DNA from: JAGQWW01 sp041392845
Lineage (GTDB): Bacteria > Bacteroidota > Bacteroidia > Chitinophagales > Saprospiraceae
Length of the DNA stretch: 64,000 nucleotides
Reading direction: 5' to 3'
Assembly: GCA_041392845.1 (NCBI GenBank)
Contig: JAWKLG010000027.1
Location: 32,136 to 96,135, forward strand
Position numbers and translations under genes: made by a program. Under the pieces are notes generated by a model. It worked only from the letters and a program-made list of their open reading frames with translations. It did not search any database and was not told the DNA's origin. Positions 17,705-26,231 of the stretch are shown here, in pieces (within the stretch, counting starts at the first letter, position 1; every line of letters starts with the position of its first letter).

Positions 17705-19984
17705 TCATTCCATTTCAAACTCCATCACCCCCCCTTGCATCAAATCTCCATGTTTGACTACATAGTTTTTCAATTCCTTTCCGTTCAAGGTCACTTTATT
17801 GACGTAGATATTTTCTTTGCTTTGGTTCTTTGTTTTAATGGTTAATGTATTGCCATTTTCAAGATGGAGGACTGCTTCTTTGATATTTGGACTTCCCAAC
17901 GCATATTCATCGGAGCCGGGAGTGACCGGATAAAATCCGAGACTACTGAAAATGTACCAGGCGCTCATTTGACCGGCATCGTCATTGCCACAAAGGCCTT
18001 CTACCGTTGGCCCATACATGGTTGCCATAATCATCCGAACTCTTTCCTGGGTTTTTTCAGGATGTCCGCACCAATTGTATAAATAAGGAATGTGATGCCC
18101 CGGCTCGTTCCCCTGCACGTAATTTCCAATGATTCCATCCCTCGTGATGTCTTCGTGTTTTTCAATGTATTTGTCGTCAATTTCCATGGTGAAAAGAGAG
18201 TCCAGGTGCTGACTTACCCTTTCTTTACCACCCATCATTTCCACCATTTTTGGAATATCCTGGGGAACGTACAAACCATAATTCCAGGCATTGCCTTCTA
18301 TGAATCCCTGTCCGTGCGTGTCCATTGGATCGAAATCCTTTCTAAAGTTTCCATCGGCTAATTTGGGTCGCATGAAATCGATGCCTGGGTCATAGACATT
18401 TATCCAATAATCGGCTCTTTTTGAAAAACTGTCTGCTATGATTTGCTGTCCTTTTTGCTTTGCCATTTGTGCAATACACCAATCATTGTAAGCATATTCC
18501 AATGTTTTGGAAACAGAGGAATGGCTTTTGTCATCCGGCACATAATGGAAATGCATGTATTCGCCCAAGCCATCGAAATAAGGAACACTTGCAGTTGAAA
18601 TACTAGCCTCCAAGGCCCTTTTTTTATCAAAATTTCCCACCCCTTTTGCCATGGCATCGGCAATCACAGAAACTGCATGGTAGCCAATCATACACCAATT
18701 TTCATTGGCATAATGGCTCCAGATGGGTAGCATTCCATGTACACTTTGCTCCTGGTGGGCCAGCATGCTTTTTATCATATCATTGTTGCGCTCGGGTTGA
18801 GTAATATTGAAGAGCGGGTGCAATGCACGATAGGTATCCCAAAGCGAAAAAATGGTATAATTGGTAAAACCGTAAGAATTATGGACGTTTTGATCCAAAC
18901 CAAGGTATTGTCCATCAACATCTTCATACAAAATTGGGGAGAGGTTTGTGTGGTAAAGGGCTGTGTAGAAGGTGATTTTATCCTCCGGACTTAAAGTGGT
19001 TGCTTCAATTTTTGAAAGCTCTTGGTTCCATTTTTCCTTTGTATCATTTCTCACCTTTTGAAAGTCCCAGTGTGGAATTTCAGTTTCAAGATTCAGAATG
19101 GCACCTGCAGTACTTACTGAGGACAAGGCCATTTTAATTTTGATTTTTTCTCCTGGTTTGGTGTCGAAATTGAAATAAGCCCGGATGTCATGTCCGGCCA
19201 TTTCGGGGAAATTTTCATCCTGTTTGAATCGGCGATAAAATCCGTCGTATTTGACCTGATCGTATTTTTTATGTCCATAACTTTTAAATGCTTTTGAAAA
19301 TTCCATCGCAAAAAATACCTTCCGCGTCCTTGCCCAACCTTTGGTTTCCCGATAACCGGTTACTAGGGAGTCATTTTCTACTCTAATAAAGGTCCATACA
19401 TTCTTACCGTCATAGTGATAAATATTGTACACCATATCCAAAAGGATGTGTGCATCACCTCCTTTTTCAAAGGTATATTGGTGAAATCCGACTCGCTCGC
19501 TTGCCGTCATCTCTGCCTTGATATCGTAAGATTCTAAATCAACCTTATAATAACCAGGATGCGCCTCCTCCTTATCATGAGAAAAAGTCGAATAAAATCC
19601 TTTTCCTCCCTTTTCAGTTTTCAAGGGGTCTAAAACCAGTTCTCCGATGGTTGGCATCACCAAAAAGTCGCCCAAATCAGAATGTCCTGTTCCGCTAAAA
19701 TTGGTGTGGGCAAATCCGATAATGGTGCTGTCTTTATGTTGATAGCCGGCGCAATAGGCGTAGGTCTCGGTATTGTATTTTCCTTCTTCATTAAAAAGTG
19801 GTTCAAAGTTGGTCTGCGGACTCAATTGAACCATTCCAAACGGAGCAGTTGCCCCCGGAAAAACATGTCCCATTTTGCTGGTGCCGATGAATGGATTGAC
19901 AAATTGGGTATAGTCTTTTGTGGTTTGTCCTGATGCGAATTGAAAAGAAAAAGCTAGGCAAATGAGTAGGAAGTTCCTGAACAT
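17705..19984 (-). CDS. GH92 family glycoside hydrolase (alpha-mannosidase type)
   Basis: 759 residues, full length. Signal peptide MFRNFLLICLAFSFQFASG, so exported. The N-terminal beta-sandwich begins DYTQFVNPFIGTSKMGHVFP (GH92 signature) with GFAHTNFSGTGHSDLGDF; the catalytic (alpha/alpha)6 barrel carries GFIEGNAWNYGLYVPQD, containing the general-acid Glu, GNEPGHHIPYLYNW, and GLCGNDDAGQMSAWYIFSSL near residue 690 with the Asp pair of the base. GH92 enzymes are calcium-dependent exo-alpha-mannosidases acting on N-glycans or fungal mannans. Monocistronic, flanked by R1 repeats upstream and R4 downstream. Confidence 0.95.
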   Translation of the reverse strand: MFRNFLLICLAFSFQFASGQTTKDYTQFVNPFIGTSKMGHVFPGATAPFGMVQLSPQTNFEPLFNEEGKYNTETYAYCAGYQHKDSTIIGFAHTNFSGTGHSDLGDFLVMPTIGELVLDPLKTEKGGKGFYSTFSHDKEEAHPGYYKVDLESYDIKAEMTASERVGFHQYTFEKGGDAHILLDMVYNIYHYDGKNVWTFIRVENDSLVTGYRETKGWARTRKVFFAMEFSKAFKSYGHKKYDQVKYDGFYRRFKQDENFPEMAGHDIRAYFNFDTKPGEKIKIKMALSSVSTAGAILNLETEIPHWDFQKVRNDTKEKWNQELSKIEATTLSPEDKITFYTALYHTNLSPILYEDVDGQYLGLDQNVHNSYGFTNYTIFSLWDTYRALHPLFNITQPERNNDMIKSMLAHQEQSVHGMLPIWSHYANENWCMIGYHAVSVIADAMAKGVGNFDKKRALEASISTASVPYFDGLGEYMHFHYVPDDKSHSSVSKTLEYAYNDWCIAQMAKQKGQQIIADSFSKRADYWINVYDPGIDFMRPKLADGNFRKDFDPMDTHGQGFIEGNAWNYGLYVPQDIPKMVEMMGGKERVSQHLDSLFTMEIDDKYIEKHEDITRDGIIGNYVQGNEPGHHIPYLYNWCGHPEKTQERVRMIMATMYGPTVEGLCGNDDAGQMSAWYIFSSLGFYPVTPGSDEYALGSPNIKEAVLHLENGNTLTIKTKNQSKENIYVNKVTLNGKELKNYVVKHGDLMQGGVMEFEME

Positions 19985-20023
19985 ATGGTCGATTTTCGGC
20001 CAAAATAAGGAAAGAGAGGGGAA

Positions 20024-20156
20024 GTGACGAATGACGAGTGTAGAATGACGAATGAAAAATTCTGAGAATAATTCAAACTGGTATTTATCAAAAAATAAAA
20101 TGAATTAAATTCGCCACTCGTCACTCGTAATTCGTCATTTGGAATTCGTCATTCCT
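20024..20156. repeat. R1 inverted pair overlapping the 3' end of the MDR gene
   Basis: GTGACGAATGACGAGTG (20024-20040) and GCCACTCGTCACTCGTAATT (20113 on) are inverted copies of R1 separated by about 60 bp, able to form a large hairpin. The second copy runs through 20121-20156 and therefore encodes the last residues and stop of the gene at 20121-21101. Confidence 0.78.
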
Positions 20157-21101
20157 GATTATAACTTTCCCTGCATGCACAGCATCTCCAAACCGCTGAA
20201 TAGCCTCCGGAGTTTTTTCAAATGAATAGGGGCCGTCGATTACGGTTTTGATTTTTCCATCCTCCCAAAGTTTTAGGATGTGTTCGATTCCTTTATTGGG
20301 TTTGAGGGCCAGGATTTGGAAAGATTGTTTTACAAATGATTTTAAAAAAAGCATTTGAAGTAGCGAATTGAGGTAGCCGCCAACGGTGATGTATTTTCCG
20401 TTTGGATGAAGCGCCTTTGAATATGAAAAGGGAGACTTACAGGTTTTTGCATCCAGGATTAGGTCATATTTTTCCCTTCCTTTTGTAAAATCACCTTTTT
20501 TATAATCAATAACTTCATCATAGCCGATTGCTTTCATGTTAGATAGCTTGGCTCCGGTATCTACGCCAGTGACATGGCAGTTAAAGGTTTTGGCGATGTA
20601 CAAGGCAAAGGTTCCGACTCCTCCTCCGGCACCATTGATGAGTATTTTTTGTCCTTGTTGAATTTGTCCCATTTCGACCAAACCTTGCCAGGCAAGTAAG
20701 GCTGCATGGGGTAGGGTAACGGCTTCTTCAAAACTTAAATTTTCAGGCTTTAGGGTAAGCGCATTTTCATTGATGGCCATGTACTCTGCCATGGTCCCAA
20801 ATCCAAAATCGGAGGTATCTCCGAAGACGGCATCACCCACTTTGAATTTTGAAACACCTTCACCGATTGCTTCCACCACTCCCGCGATTTCCATTCCCGG
20901 TACAGGATTACGAGGTTTAAAAAATCCAAACATCAATCTGTAAGCATAAGGCCGTCCGGTAATCATGCTCCAGTCATAATCATTGACCGCGGTTGCCTTC
21001 ATTTTAACCAAAACCTCATTTTTACCGGGTTCGGGTTTGGGGATATCTTTTATTTTTAAAAATGAAGTAGAGCCAAATTTGGAAAGGTAGAATGCTTTCA
21101 T
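20121..21101 (-). CDS. NAD(P)-dependent alcohol dehydrogenase/quinone oxidoreductase (MDR family)
   Basis: 326 residues. GroES-like N-terminal domain (PEPGKNEVLVKMKATAVND, then GMEIAGVVEAIGEGVSKFKV with the GDAVFG turn) and a Rossmann domain with INGAGGGVGTFALYIAKTF near residue 150. There are no structural-zinc cysteines, which favours the zinc-independent quinone reductase-like branch. It would use NAD(P)H to reduce a quinone or enal; substrate unknown. The natural C-terminus probably ended around KVIIRN; the last residues NDEFQMTNYE and the TGA are translated R1 repeat. A paralogue lies at 39324-40280 with a normal C-terminus. Confidence 0.88.
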   Translation of the reverse strand: MKAFYLSKFGSTSFLKIKDIPKPEPGKNEVLVKMKATAVNDYDWSMITGRPYAYRLMFGFFKPRNPVPGMEIAGVVEAIGEGVSKFKVGDAVFGDTSDFGFGTMAEYMAINENALTLKPENLSFEEAVTLPHAALLAWQGLVEMGQIQQGQKILINGAGGGVGTFALYIAKTFNCHVTGVDTGAKLSNMKAIGYDEVIDYKKGDFTKGREKYDLILDAKTCKSPFSYSKALHPNGKYITVGGYLNSLLQMLFLKSFVKQSFQILALKPNKGIEHILKLWEDGKIKTVIDGPYSFEKTPEAIQRFGDAVHAGKVIIRNDEFQMTNYE

Positions 21102-21218
21102 GATTTATTAATGAATTAAAGAAAAACCCGAATGTAGTTGCTAAATAAAGTTGAGTTAAAAAGTTTCGACGAAAATAGGATAAAAGCAGAGTTTGGATGG
21201 TTAAGCTAGAATTCCCAA

Positions 21219-21917
21219 TCACTCATACACCGCTACCAGGCCTCTATTGGTTAAATCAAAAATAGCATAGGAGTTTCCGTTAAATCGAACAGCTAATCCA
21301 TTCCCATTGAGTGGATGGATTTGAACCGGGTTTTCAATGATAATATTTTCAAGATAGTAGAATAAATTCCCGTTTGATGGTTCCTCTTTAAATTCTATTT
21401 TTTCATCATTTACAATCAGAACTAGAAGGCTTCCCCCCTTTTTAATAATCTCCCCTTCTTGACCTTGTTTGGTTGTAAATAGCTTTTCTAAATCATCTTT
21501 TAAAGGATATTCTCCCAGGTAGACTCCCTCTTGATAGCCATATTTATTGATTAAAAAATGAGCAGTTTTTTTATAAAAGAAAAGGGGAAATAATTTTAGA
21601 CCGGTAAGGGAGCAACCCAATCTCTTAGGCCAGCTCCTGGTTTCTTTATATAAGTTGTTAGCTTCAGGAAATACAGGATGACCTAGTTGATATTCTACCA
21701 CCTTATTATTATGGTAATCAAAAATGGCAGATGCTGTATAATAAACCGGCAATGCCACATAGGGAGAAAGGAGGAGGAAGAAAACCAAAACCTTTGGTTC
21801 TTTCCTAAAGCGAAACAGGTAATAACCAAAGAGTACCAAGGGAAAAACAAGGATTAAAAACAAACTGGAAACCCAAGTCCATAAAAGTTTTACTAGTACT
21901 GTCCTTCCTTCGATCAA
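21219..21917 (-). CDS. Membrane protein of unknown function
   Basis: 232 residues. Two hydrophobic segments near the N-terminus (WVSSLFLILVFPLVLFGYYL and VLVFFLLLSPYVALPVYYTA, about residues 15-65) are followed by a soluble part of roughly 165 residues without recognisable motifs, ending in a short strand-rich segment (GLAVRFNGNSYAIFDLTNRG). The soluble half probably lies outside the cytoplasmic membrane or in the cytoplasm as a ligand domain. I recognise no family. It is about 115 bp upstream of the MDR gene on the same strand and diverges from the serine hydrolase gene at 22032. Confidence 0.6.
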   Translation of the reverse strand: MIEGRTVLVKLLWTWVSSLFLILVFPLVLFGYYLFRFRKEPKVLVFFLLLSPYVALPVYYTASAIFDYHNNKVVEYQLGHPVFPEANNLYKETRSWPKRLGCSLTGLKLFPLFFYKKTAHFLINKYGYQEGVYLGEYPLKDDLEKLFTTKQGQEGEIIKKGGSLLVLIVNDEKIEFKEEPSNGNLFYYLENIIIENPVQIHPLNGNGLAVRFNGNSYAIFDLTNRGLVAVYE

Positions 21918-22031
21918 AATTCAAAATTTAAGAATCAAAAATCAAACGTCCATACTGCTACATCATTTTGCCTTGTTTTACACAAATTTACCTTTCCCTG
22001 TGCTTTCTTCCCTGTTCTTTGGAAGAAAAGA

Positions 22032-23561
22032 ATGGTCATGAAAGTAAGCTTATTATTTTTTGAATTTAGATTGCCCCTTTTCCTTCTGCTTTTATTATCG
22101 GCCTGCGGTAGTACAGGAGTTTCTTGTGAAAAAGGATGTGCTGTAAAACCTGATCCCTCTTTCCAATACCCGAATTCTTCAAAGGCAGGCAAAATTCATG
22201 AGTTAATGGCCACCTACGAAGCTTATGGGAAGTTTTCCGGGGCAGTATTGGTGGTTAAAAAAGGCAAAGTGCTTTATAAAAATGGATTTGGATTGGCCAA
22301 TCGTGAGTGGGAGATTCCTAATACTACGAAAACTAAATTTCGCCTGGCTTCCGTGACCAAACAGTTCACCTCTATGCTTATTATGCAAATGGTGGAAGCA
22401 GGCACCCTCGATTTAAATTCGCCCATTTCTAAATGGCTCTCTGATTTTCCAAAAGAAAAAGCAGATAAAATTACCCTGCATCACTTAATGACCCATTCTT
22501 CAGGCTTGCCCAACTATACGGCGATTCAAAATTATAGGAGCATTGAAAGAGACTTTCACCGTCCTAAAGAAATCATTGATTTAGTAATCGATAAACCACT
22601 TGATTTTGAACCGGGAGCTCAGGTTTCTTATAGCAATACAGGCTACGTTGTATTGGGTCTGATTTTGGAAACTGTCAGTGGGAAAAAGTACGATGACCTG
22701 ATCCAAGAAAAGATATTTAAACCCTTAGGAATGAACGATTCCGGATTTGATCGACCCAACCGGATCATCAAAAATCGGGCAGACGGATATACGAAAAACT
22801 GGGGGGAATATTACAATGCCTATTTTATGGATTGCTCCATTGCCTTTGCTGCCGGAGGATTGTATTCAACAATAGAAGATATGGAAAAATGGGACAAGGC
22901 ACTTTATACCAATCATTTACTATCCGAAAAATACCGGGAAATGATTTTTACCAAACATATTCAGGAAGAGAACTCATATGCCAGCTACGGTTGGTTTTTA
23001 GGCCCTGCTGCTATTGGGAATTCCGGTAATGAAGTGGCAACAGTCAATCATAGTGGTGGTATCAACGGATTTCGTTCCATCATTACCAGAATGCCTGGTG
23101 ACAGTTCTTGTATCGTTTTGCTCAGCAATACTGAATTTGCTCCCTTGTATGAAATCAATCGCGCGCTTTTAGGGATATTGTATGAAAAAGGATATGATAT
23201 GCCTAAAAAATCACTGGCAGAATCATTTAAATTGGAAGCAGATGCAAATGGATTTGAAAAGGGAATTCAATTTTTAAAAGAAAATCAAAACAATCAGGAA
23301 TATTACCTGAATGAACAGGAGCTGAATATGGAAGGGTATCGTTTTTTGGAAGCTGGCCGTGCCAAAGAAGCAGCCGAAGTTTTTAAAATTGCAGTCGACG
23401 CCTTTCCCAATTCTTTCAATACTTACGATAGTTATGGAGAAGCATTATTGGCTTTAGGTCAAAAAGAAAAGGCAATTTTTAATTATAAAAAATCCCTTGA
23501 ATTGAATCCTGAAAATGAGAATGGGAAGCGTGTTTTGAGGGAGCTTGGTGCTGGGTACTAG
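22032..23561 (+). CDS. Serine hydrolase (beta-lactamase class C/DD-peptidase fold) lipoprotein with C-terminal TPR
   Basis: 509 residues; the second ATG at 22038 (MKVSLLF) is an equally good start. Signal FLLLLLSACGS with the lipobox Cys near residue 25. The class C fold has LASVTKQFTSMLI (catalytic Ser and Lys of SxxK, about residue 107), YSNTGYVVLG (YxN, about 200) and VNHSGGINGF (HxG motif, about 335). A domain of about 120 residues after position 390 contains TPR-like helices (EGYRFLEAGRAKEAAEVFKI and GEALLALGQKEKAIFNYKKS). Such hydrolases cleave esters or D-amino-acid peptides; substrate unknown. The final LGAGY and stop derive from an R2 repeat that starts within the gene. Confidence 0.87.
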   Translation: MVMKVSLLFFEFRLPLFLLLLLSACGSTGVSCEKGCAVKPDPSFQYPNSSKAGKIHELMATYEAYGKFSGAVLVVKKGKVLYKNGFGLANREWEIPNTTKTKFRLASVTKQFTSMLIMQMVEAGTLDLNSPISKWLSDFPKEKADKITLHHLMTHSSGLPNYTAIQNYRSIERDFHRPKEIIDLVIDKPLDFEPGAQVSYSNTGYVVLGLILETVSGKKYDDLIQEKIFKPLGMNDSGFDRPNRIIKNRADGYTKNWGEYYNAYFMDCSIAFAAGGLYSTIEDMEKWDKALYTNHLLSEKYREMIFTKHIQEENSYASYGWFLGPAAIGNSGNEVATVNHSGGINGFRSIITRMPGDSSCIVLLSNTEFAPLYEINRALLGILYEKGYDMPKKSLAESFKLEADANGFEKGIQFLKENQNNQEYYLNEQELNMEGYRFLEAGRAKEAAEVFKIAVDAFPNSFNTYDSYGEALLALGQKEKAIFNYKKSLELNPENENGKRVLRELGAGY

Positions 23562-23618
23562 GTTCTGGGTGCTAGGTACTAGGTTCTAGGTACTGGGTGC
23601 TAGGTGCTGGGTTCTGGT
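23545..23618. repeat. R2 repeat overlapping the end of the serine hydrolase gene
   Basis: TTGGTGCTGGGTACTAGG begins 17 bp before the end of the CDS and continues as TTCTGGGTGCTAGGTACTAG units to 23618. The TAG of GGTACTAGG serves as the stop codon. Confidence 0.8.
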
Positions 23619-23682
23619 TGATGGATTTTTGATTTTGATTGTTTTGGGGATGGGGATTTTGAGGAGTAATATTAATATGATT

Positions 23683-23768
23683 TGCGCCTATTTTTATTGT
23701 CAAGTATTAAAATGCGCCTATTTTTCATGAAACAAGAGCTTTTGCGCCCAAATTTCTTGGAATGCGCC
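23683..23768. repeat. Four TGCGCC boxes at 30/30/20-bp spacing
   Basis: TGCGCC at 23683, 23713, 23743 and 23763, all in one orientation. The first two share TGCGCCTATTTTT; the third is followed by CAAATTT and the fourth by TGGC. The spacing is in whole multiples of 10 bp. It sits in a convergent intergenic region just before a terminator hairpin. Confidence 0.65.
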
Positions 23769-23782
23769 TGGCTGAAATAAAG

Positions 23783-23824
23783 ATGACCCTACAAGATTAT
23801 TTTAGTTCTTGTAGGGTCATTTTA
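23783..23824. terminator. Bidirectional terminator hairpin between convergent genes
   Basis: ATGACCCTACAAG (23783-23795) pairs perfectly with CTTGTAGGGTCAT (23808-23820) around a 12-base AT-rich loop, followed by TTTTAAT. It serves the serine hydrolase on the plus strand and the DUF2255 gene, whose stop is at 23847, on the minus strand. Confidence 0.8.
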
Positions 23825-23846
23825 ATAAAAGTGATTTTAAAAAGAC

Positions 23847-24239
23847 TTAAGGCTCAATACCCAATACCCTAACCGTAGCCTCCTTTGCCTGATTACTTAC
23901 CATTGCATTGAGGTAAGGATTGCCTTTGTATTTTTGGCGATAAGCTTCATCGATCTTTTCATTTAGAATCGATGATTGCTCTGGTTCAAATCGGACCTTT
24001 TTCTCCATTCCAGCGGCTTGTATTTTGCCTGCCTTTTGTTCCATGGCAGATTGATACCAGCGTGATTTTGTTCCATGATAAGCACGGACGTATAAATCAC
24101 CTTCTGTCTCAACTACCCAAATCCAGGTCGGAGTTCCAAAGGTCTTTCCATCTGCCCGATAAGGGGCAATATGGAAATCATCTTTCTCGGCAATCAAGTT
24201 TTTTTCTTCCTTGCTTAGCCTGTTTAATAAATCGTACAT
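23847..24239 (-). CDS. DUF2255 family protein
   Basis: 130 residues. FHIAPYRADGKTFGTPTWIW followed by VVETEGDLYVRAYHGTKSRWYQSAM is the characteristic DUF2255 block; the fold is related to FMN-binding split-barrel proteins, but I see no confirmed cofactor residues. Last gene of a minus-strand cluster led by an AraC regulator: cupin lipoprotein, aldo-keto reductase, cupin, this gene. Only 18 bp separate it from the preceding cupin gene, so it is likely the operon's tail, ending in the hairpin at 23783-23820. A role in redox chemistry with the reductase is an inference. Confidence 0.82.
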   Translation of the reverse strand: MYDLLNRLSKEEKNLIAEKDDFHIAPYRADGKTFGTPTWIWVVETEGDLYVRAYHGTKSRWYQSAMEQKAGKIQAAGMEKKVRFEPEQSSILNEKIDEAYRQKYKGNPYLNAMVSNQAKEATVRVLGIEP

Positions 24240-24257
24240 AAAAAACCTTTTTTAAAA

Positions 24258-24653
24258 TCATTTAGCATATTGGCCATCGCTCACCTTTTCCATCCAGCTT
24301 ACTGCCGATCCATCGACCTCTTCCTGAATTGCAATATGGCTCATCGCCTTGTTAGGAGATGCTCCATGCCAGTGCTTTTCATTGGGTTCGAAATAAACCA
24401 CATCACCAGGTCGAATTTCTTCAATCGTGCCACCTTCCTTTTGTACCCATCCAAGACCGGATTGTACAATCAAGGTTTGTCCGGCAGGGTGGGTATGCCA
24501 GGCAGTTCTGGCACCAGGTTCAAAGGTTACCAATGCTCCGGAACTGTGGGTGGCCTCTTTTTTTGGAAACAAGGGATCTATTCTGACAGCACCCGTAAAC
24601 CAATCTTCCGGTCCTTTCATTGAAGGTGCCTGGCCATTTTTAATTAATTCCAT
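24258..24653 (-). CDS. Cupin domain protein (cytoplasmic)
   Basis: 131 residues, one cupin barrel. Motif 1 GARTAWHTHPAGQTLIVQSG carries the two His metal ligands (WHTHP) and a Gln at the Glu position; motif 2 PGDVVYFEPNEKHWHGASPN carries the third His. Metal-dependent cupins of this size are often annotated as quercetin dioxygenase-like or carboxymuconolactone-associated. The sequence closely resembles its neighbour at 25643-26146, which has a lipoprotein signal, so the two probably arose by duplication. Gap of 37 bp to the upstream aldo-keto reductase. Confidence 0.87.
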   Translation of the reverse strand: MELIKNGQAPSMKGPEDWFTGAVRIDPLFPKKEATHSSGALVTFEPGARTAWHTHPAGQTLIVQSGLGWVQKEGGTIEEIRPGDVVYFEPNEKHWHGASPNKAMSHIAIQEEVDGSAVSWMEKVSDGQYAK

Positions 24654-24690
24654 GGTAGATTTATTTATTTTTTAAAGTAGGGAAGGCAAT

Positions 24691-25551
24691 TTATACGCCT
24701 GAATAAACAGGAAATTTACTCGCCTCTCCGTAGTCCTTAATCTGTTCTAAATTTTGAAGGTAATCCATATCCTCTGCCGAAATTTCAAAGTCCAATTCCG
24801 CATTGTTTTTCATGTGATTTGGATTGGCAGTTTTTGGCAAAGGCAAAAGGCCAAGTTGCAGGTCGTATTTGATTCCTAATTGAGGTACCGAAACATTGTA
24901 CTTGTTAGCCATCTCAGCTACCTTCTCATTTTTAAAAAGTTCTCCATGCCCAATGGGGGAATATGCTTCCACTAAAATATCATTGGCTTTACAATAATTA
25001 ATCAAATCCTTTGGCGTATTGGTAATATGCGCTAAAATCTGATTCACCATAGGTTTCACAGTACAATGGTCAAGGATATTTTTAAGGTCTTCCTTCTCAA
25101 AGTTTGAAACCCCGATGGATTTGATTTTTCCTTCTTTGTAAGCATCTTCCAAAGCTCTCCAAGCTTCACGATTGCCCTCAAAATAGCGGTCTTCATTCTG
25201 GTATTCCATCCAAGGTTTTGGACTGTGAATGATCATCAAATCCAGATAATCCAAGCCCATTACGTCCAATGATTTATTGATAGAAGCCACAGCCACATCA
25301 TAGGATTTTACTTCAGCAGCCAATTTGGTTGTGACAAAAAGGTCTTCTCTGTTTACACCACTTTCCTTTACTCCTTTTCCTACACCTTCTTCATTTTGGT
25401 ATGCTTGTGCTGTATCGATATGGCGGTAACCTATTTTAACCGCATCTTTAACCGCTTGTACTGAATCATCATTGCTGATAAACCAGGTTCCTAGTCCCAA
25501 TTTTGGAATTTCTACTCCATTGGCTAGTTTGAAATTTTCTTTTAAAATCAT
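24691..25551 (-). CDS. Aldo/keto reductase (2,5-diketo-D-gluconate reductase type)
   Basis: 286 residues, full-length AKR barrel. The catalytic tetrad is visible: Asp and Tyr in YRHIDTAQAYQNEEGVG (about residues 43-58), Lys in LFVTTKLA (about 77) and His in DLMIIHSPKPW (about 109). NADPH-binding segments GVSNFEKEDL and the C-terminal LLPLPKTANPNHMKNN are present. It reduces small aldehydes or ketones in the cytoplasm. Gene order with two cupins and an AraC regulator is reminiscent of clusters for detoxifying reactive carbonyls, but that reading is inference. Confidence 0.93.
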   Translation of the reverse strand: MILKENFKLANGVEIPKLGLGTWFISNDDSVQAVKDAVKIGYRHIDTAQAYQNEEGVGKGVKESGVNREDLFVTTKLAAEVKSYDVAVASINKSLDVMGLDYLDLMIIHSPKPWMEYQNEDRYFEGNREAWRALEDAYKEGKIKSIGVSNFEKEDLKNILDHCTVKPMVNQILAHITNTPKDLINYCKANDILVEAYSPIGHGELFKNEKVAEMANKYNVSVPQLGIKYDLQLGLLPLPKTANPNHMKNNAELDFEISAEDMDYLQNLEQIKDYGEASKFPVYSGV

Positions 25552-25642
25552 GATATGTTGTTTTTTCTTTTTTTAAAAAAGTAGAATAAGCTTATATAAA
25601 CTACATGCCTTTTGGCAATCGCATGTTCACTTTTTTCTTTTT

Positions 25643-26146
25643 TTAAATATTATTGTATTGCTCATCGGTTACAGGTTCCATCCATTCGATGATTCCTTTT
25701 TCCGTATTTGGCACGATGTACATTTGTTGTAAATCTGAATCCGGGCTCGCTCCATGCCAATGTCTCTTATTGGGAGGACACTTTATTACATCTCCTTTTT
25801 TCATGATTTCAATGGCCTGACCTTCGATCTGATGATATCCAATCCCATCAGTGATGATTAAAATTTGACCGCCGGGATGCGTGTGCCAATTGCTTCTTGC
25901 GCCTGGTTCGAAATAGACATTTCCCACCAAAGTTGTGAAAGTGGAGTCCATTGAAACCAATCCGTAGTTATAAGCATTGCCAGTGAAATTTTCAGCCGGT
26001 CCTAATTTCCCTTTTGGGAAAATTGCAGCATTAGTACTCGCTGGTTTCTCAACAACTGGAGCTTCCTGACAACTGAAGAAAAGGATGGAAAATAGTAGAA
26101 GGACAATTGATGTCGTAAAGCTTGATAGTTTGGTTCTTGGTTGCAT
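25643..26146 (-). CDS. Cupin-domain lipoprotein
   Basis: 167 residues. The signal segment TTSIVLLLFSILFFSCQE has a lipobox Cys near residue 26, so it is periplasm-facing and lipid-anchored. The cupin core has GARSNWHTHPGGQILIITDG and KGDVIKCPPNKRHWHGASPD, the same His-x-His and His metal ligands as the cytoplasmic cupin at 24258. First structural gene downstream of the AraC regulator (85 bp), with its own promoter candidate at 26172-26179. A membrane-anchored version beside a soluble one suggests the same chemistry in two compartments. Confidence 0.88.
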   Translation of the reverse strand: MQPRTKLSSFTTSIVLLLFSILFFSCQEAPVVEKPASTNAAIFPKGKLGPAENFTGNAYNYGLVSMDSTFTTLVGNVYFEPGARSNWHTHPGGQILIITDGIGYHQIEGQAIEIMKKGDVIKCPPNKRHWHGASPDSDLQQMYIVPNTEKGIIEWMEPVTDEQYNNI

Positions 26147-26171
26147 TGCAGTAAGATTTTAATGTTTACTG

Positions 26172-26179
26172 CAAAGATG
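26172..26179 (-). promoter_or_regulatory. Putative -7 box for the cupin/AKR operon
   Basis: On the minus strand CATCTTTG, one mismatch to TAnnTTTG, 26 bp before the cupin lipoprotein start; it lies between the AraC gene and its presumed target operon. Confidence 0.4.
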
Positions 26180-26231
26180 AGCACTATTTAAGTGTTAAGT
26201 GTAATGAATATCAAACCAAAAATTAAGAAAA

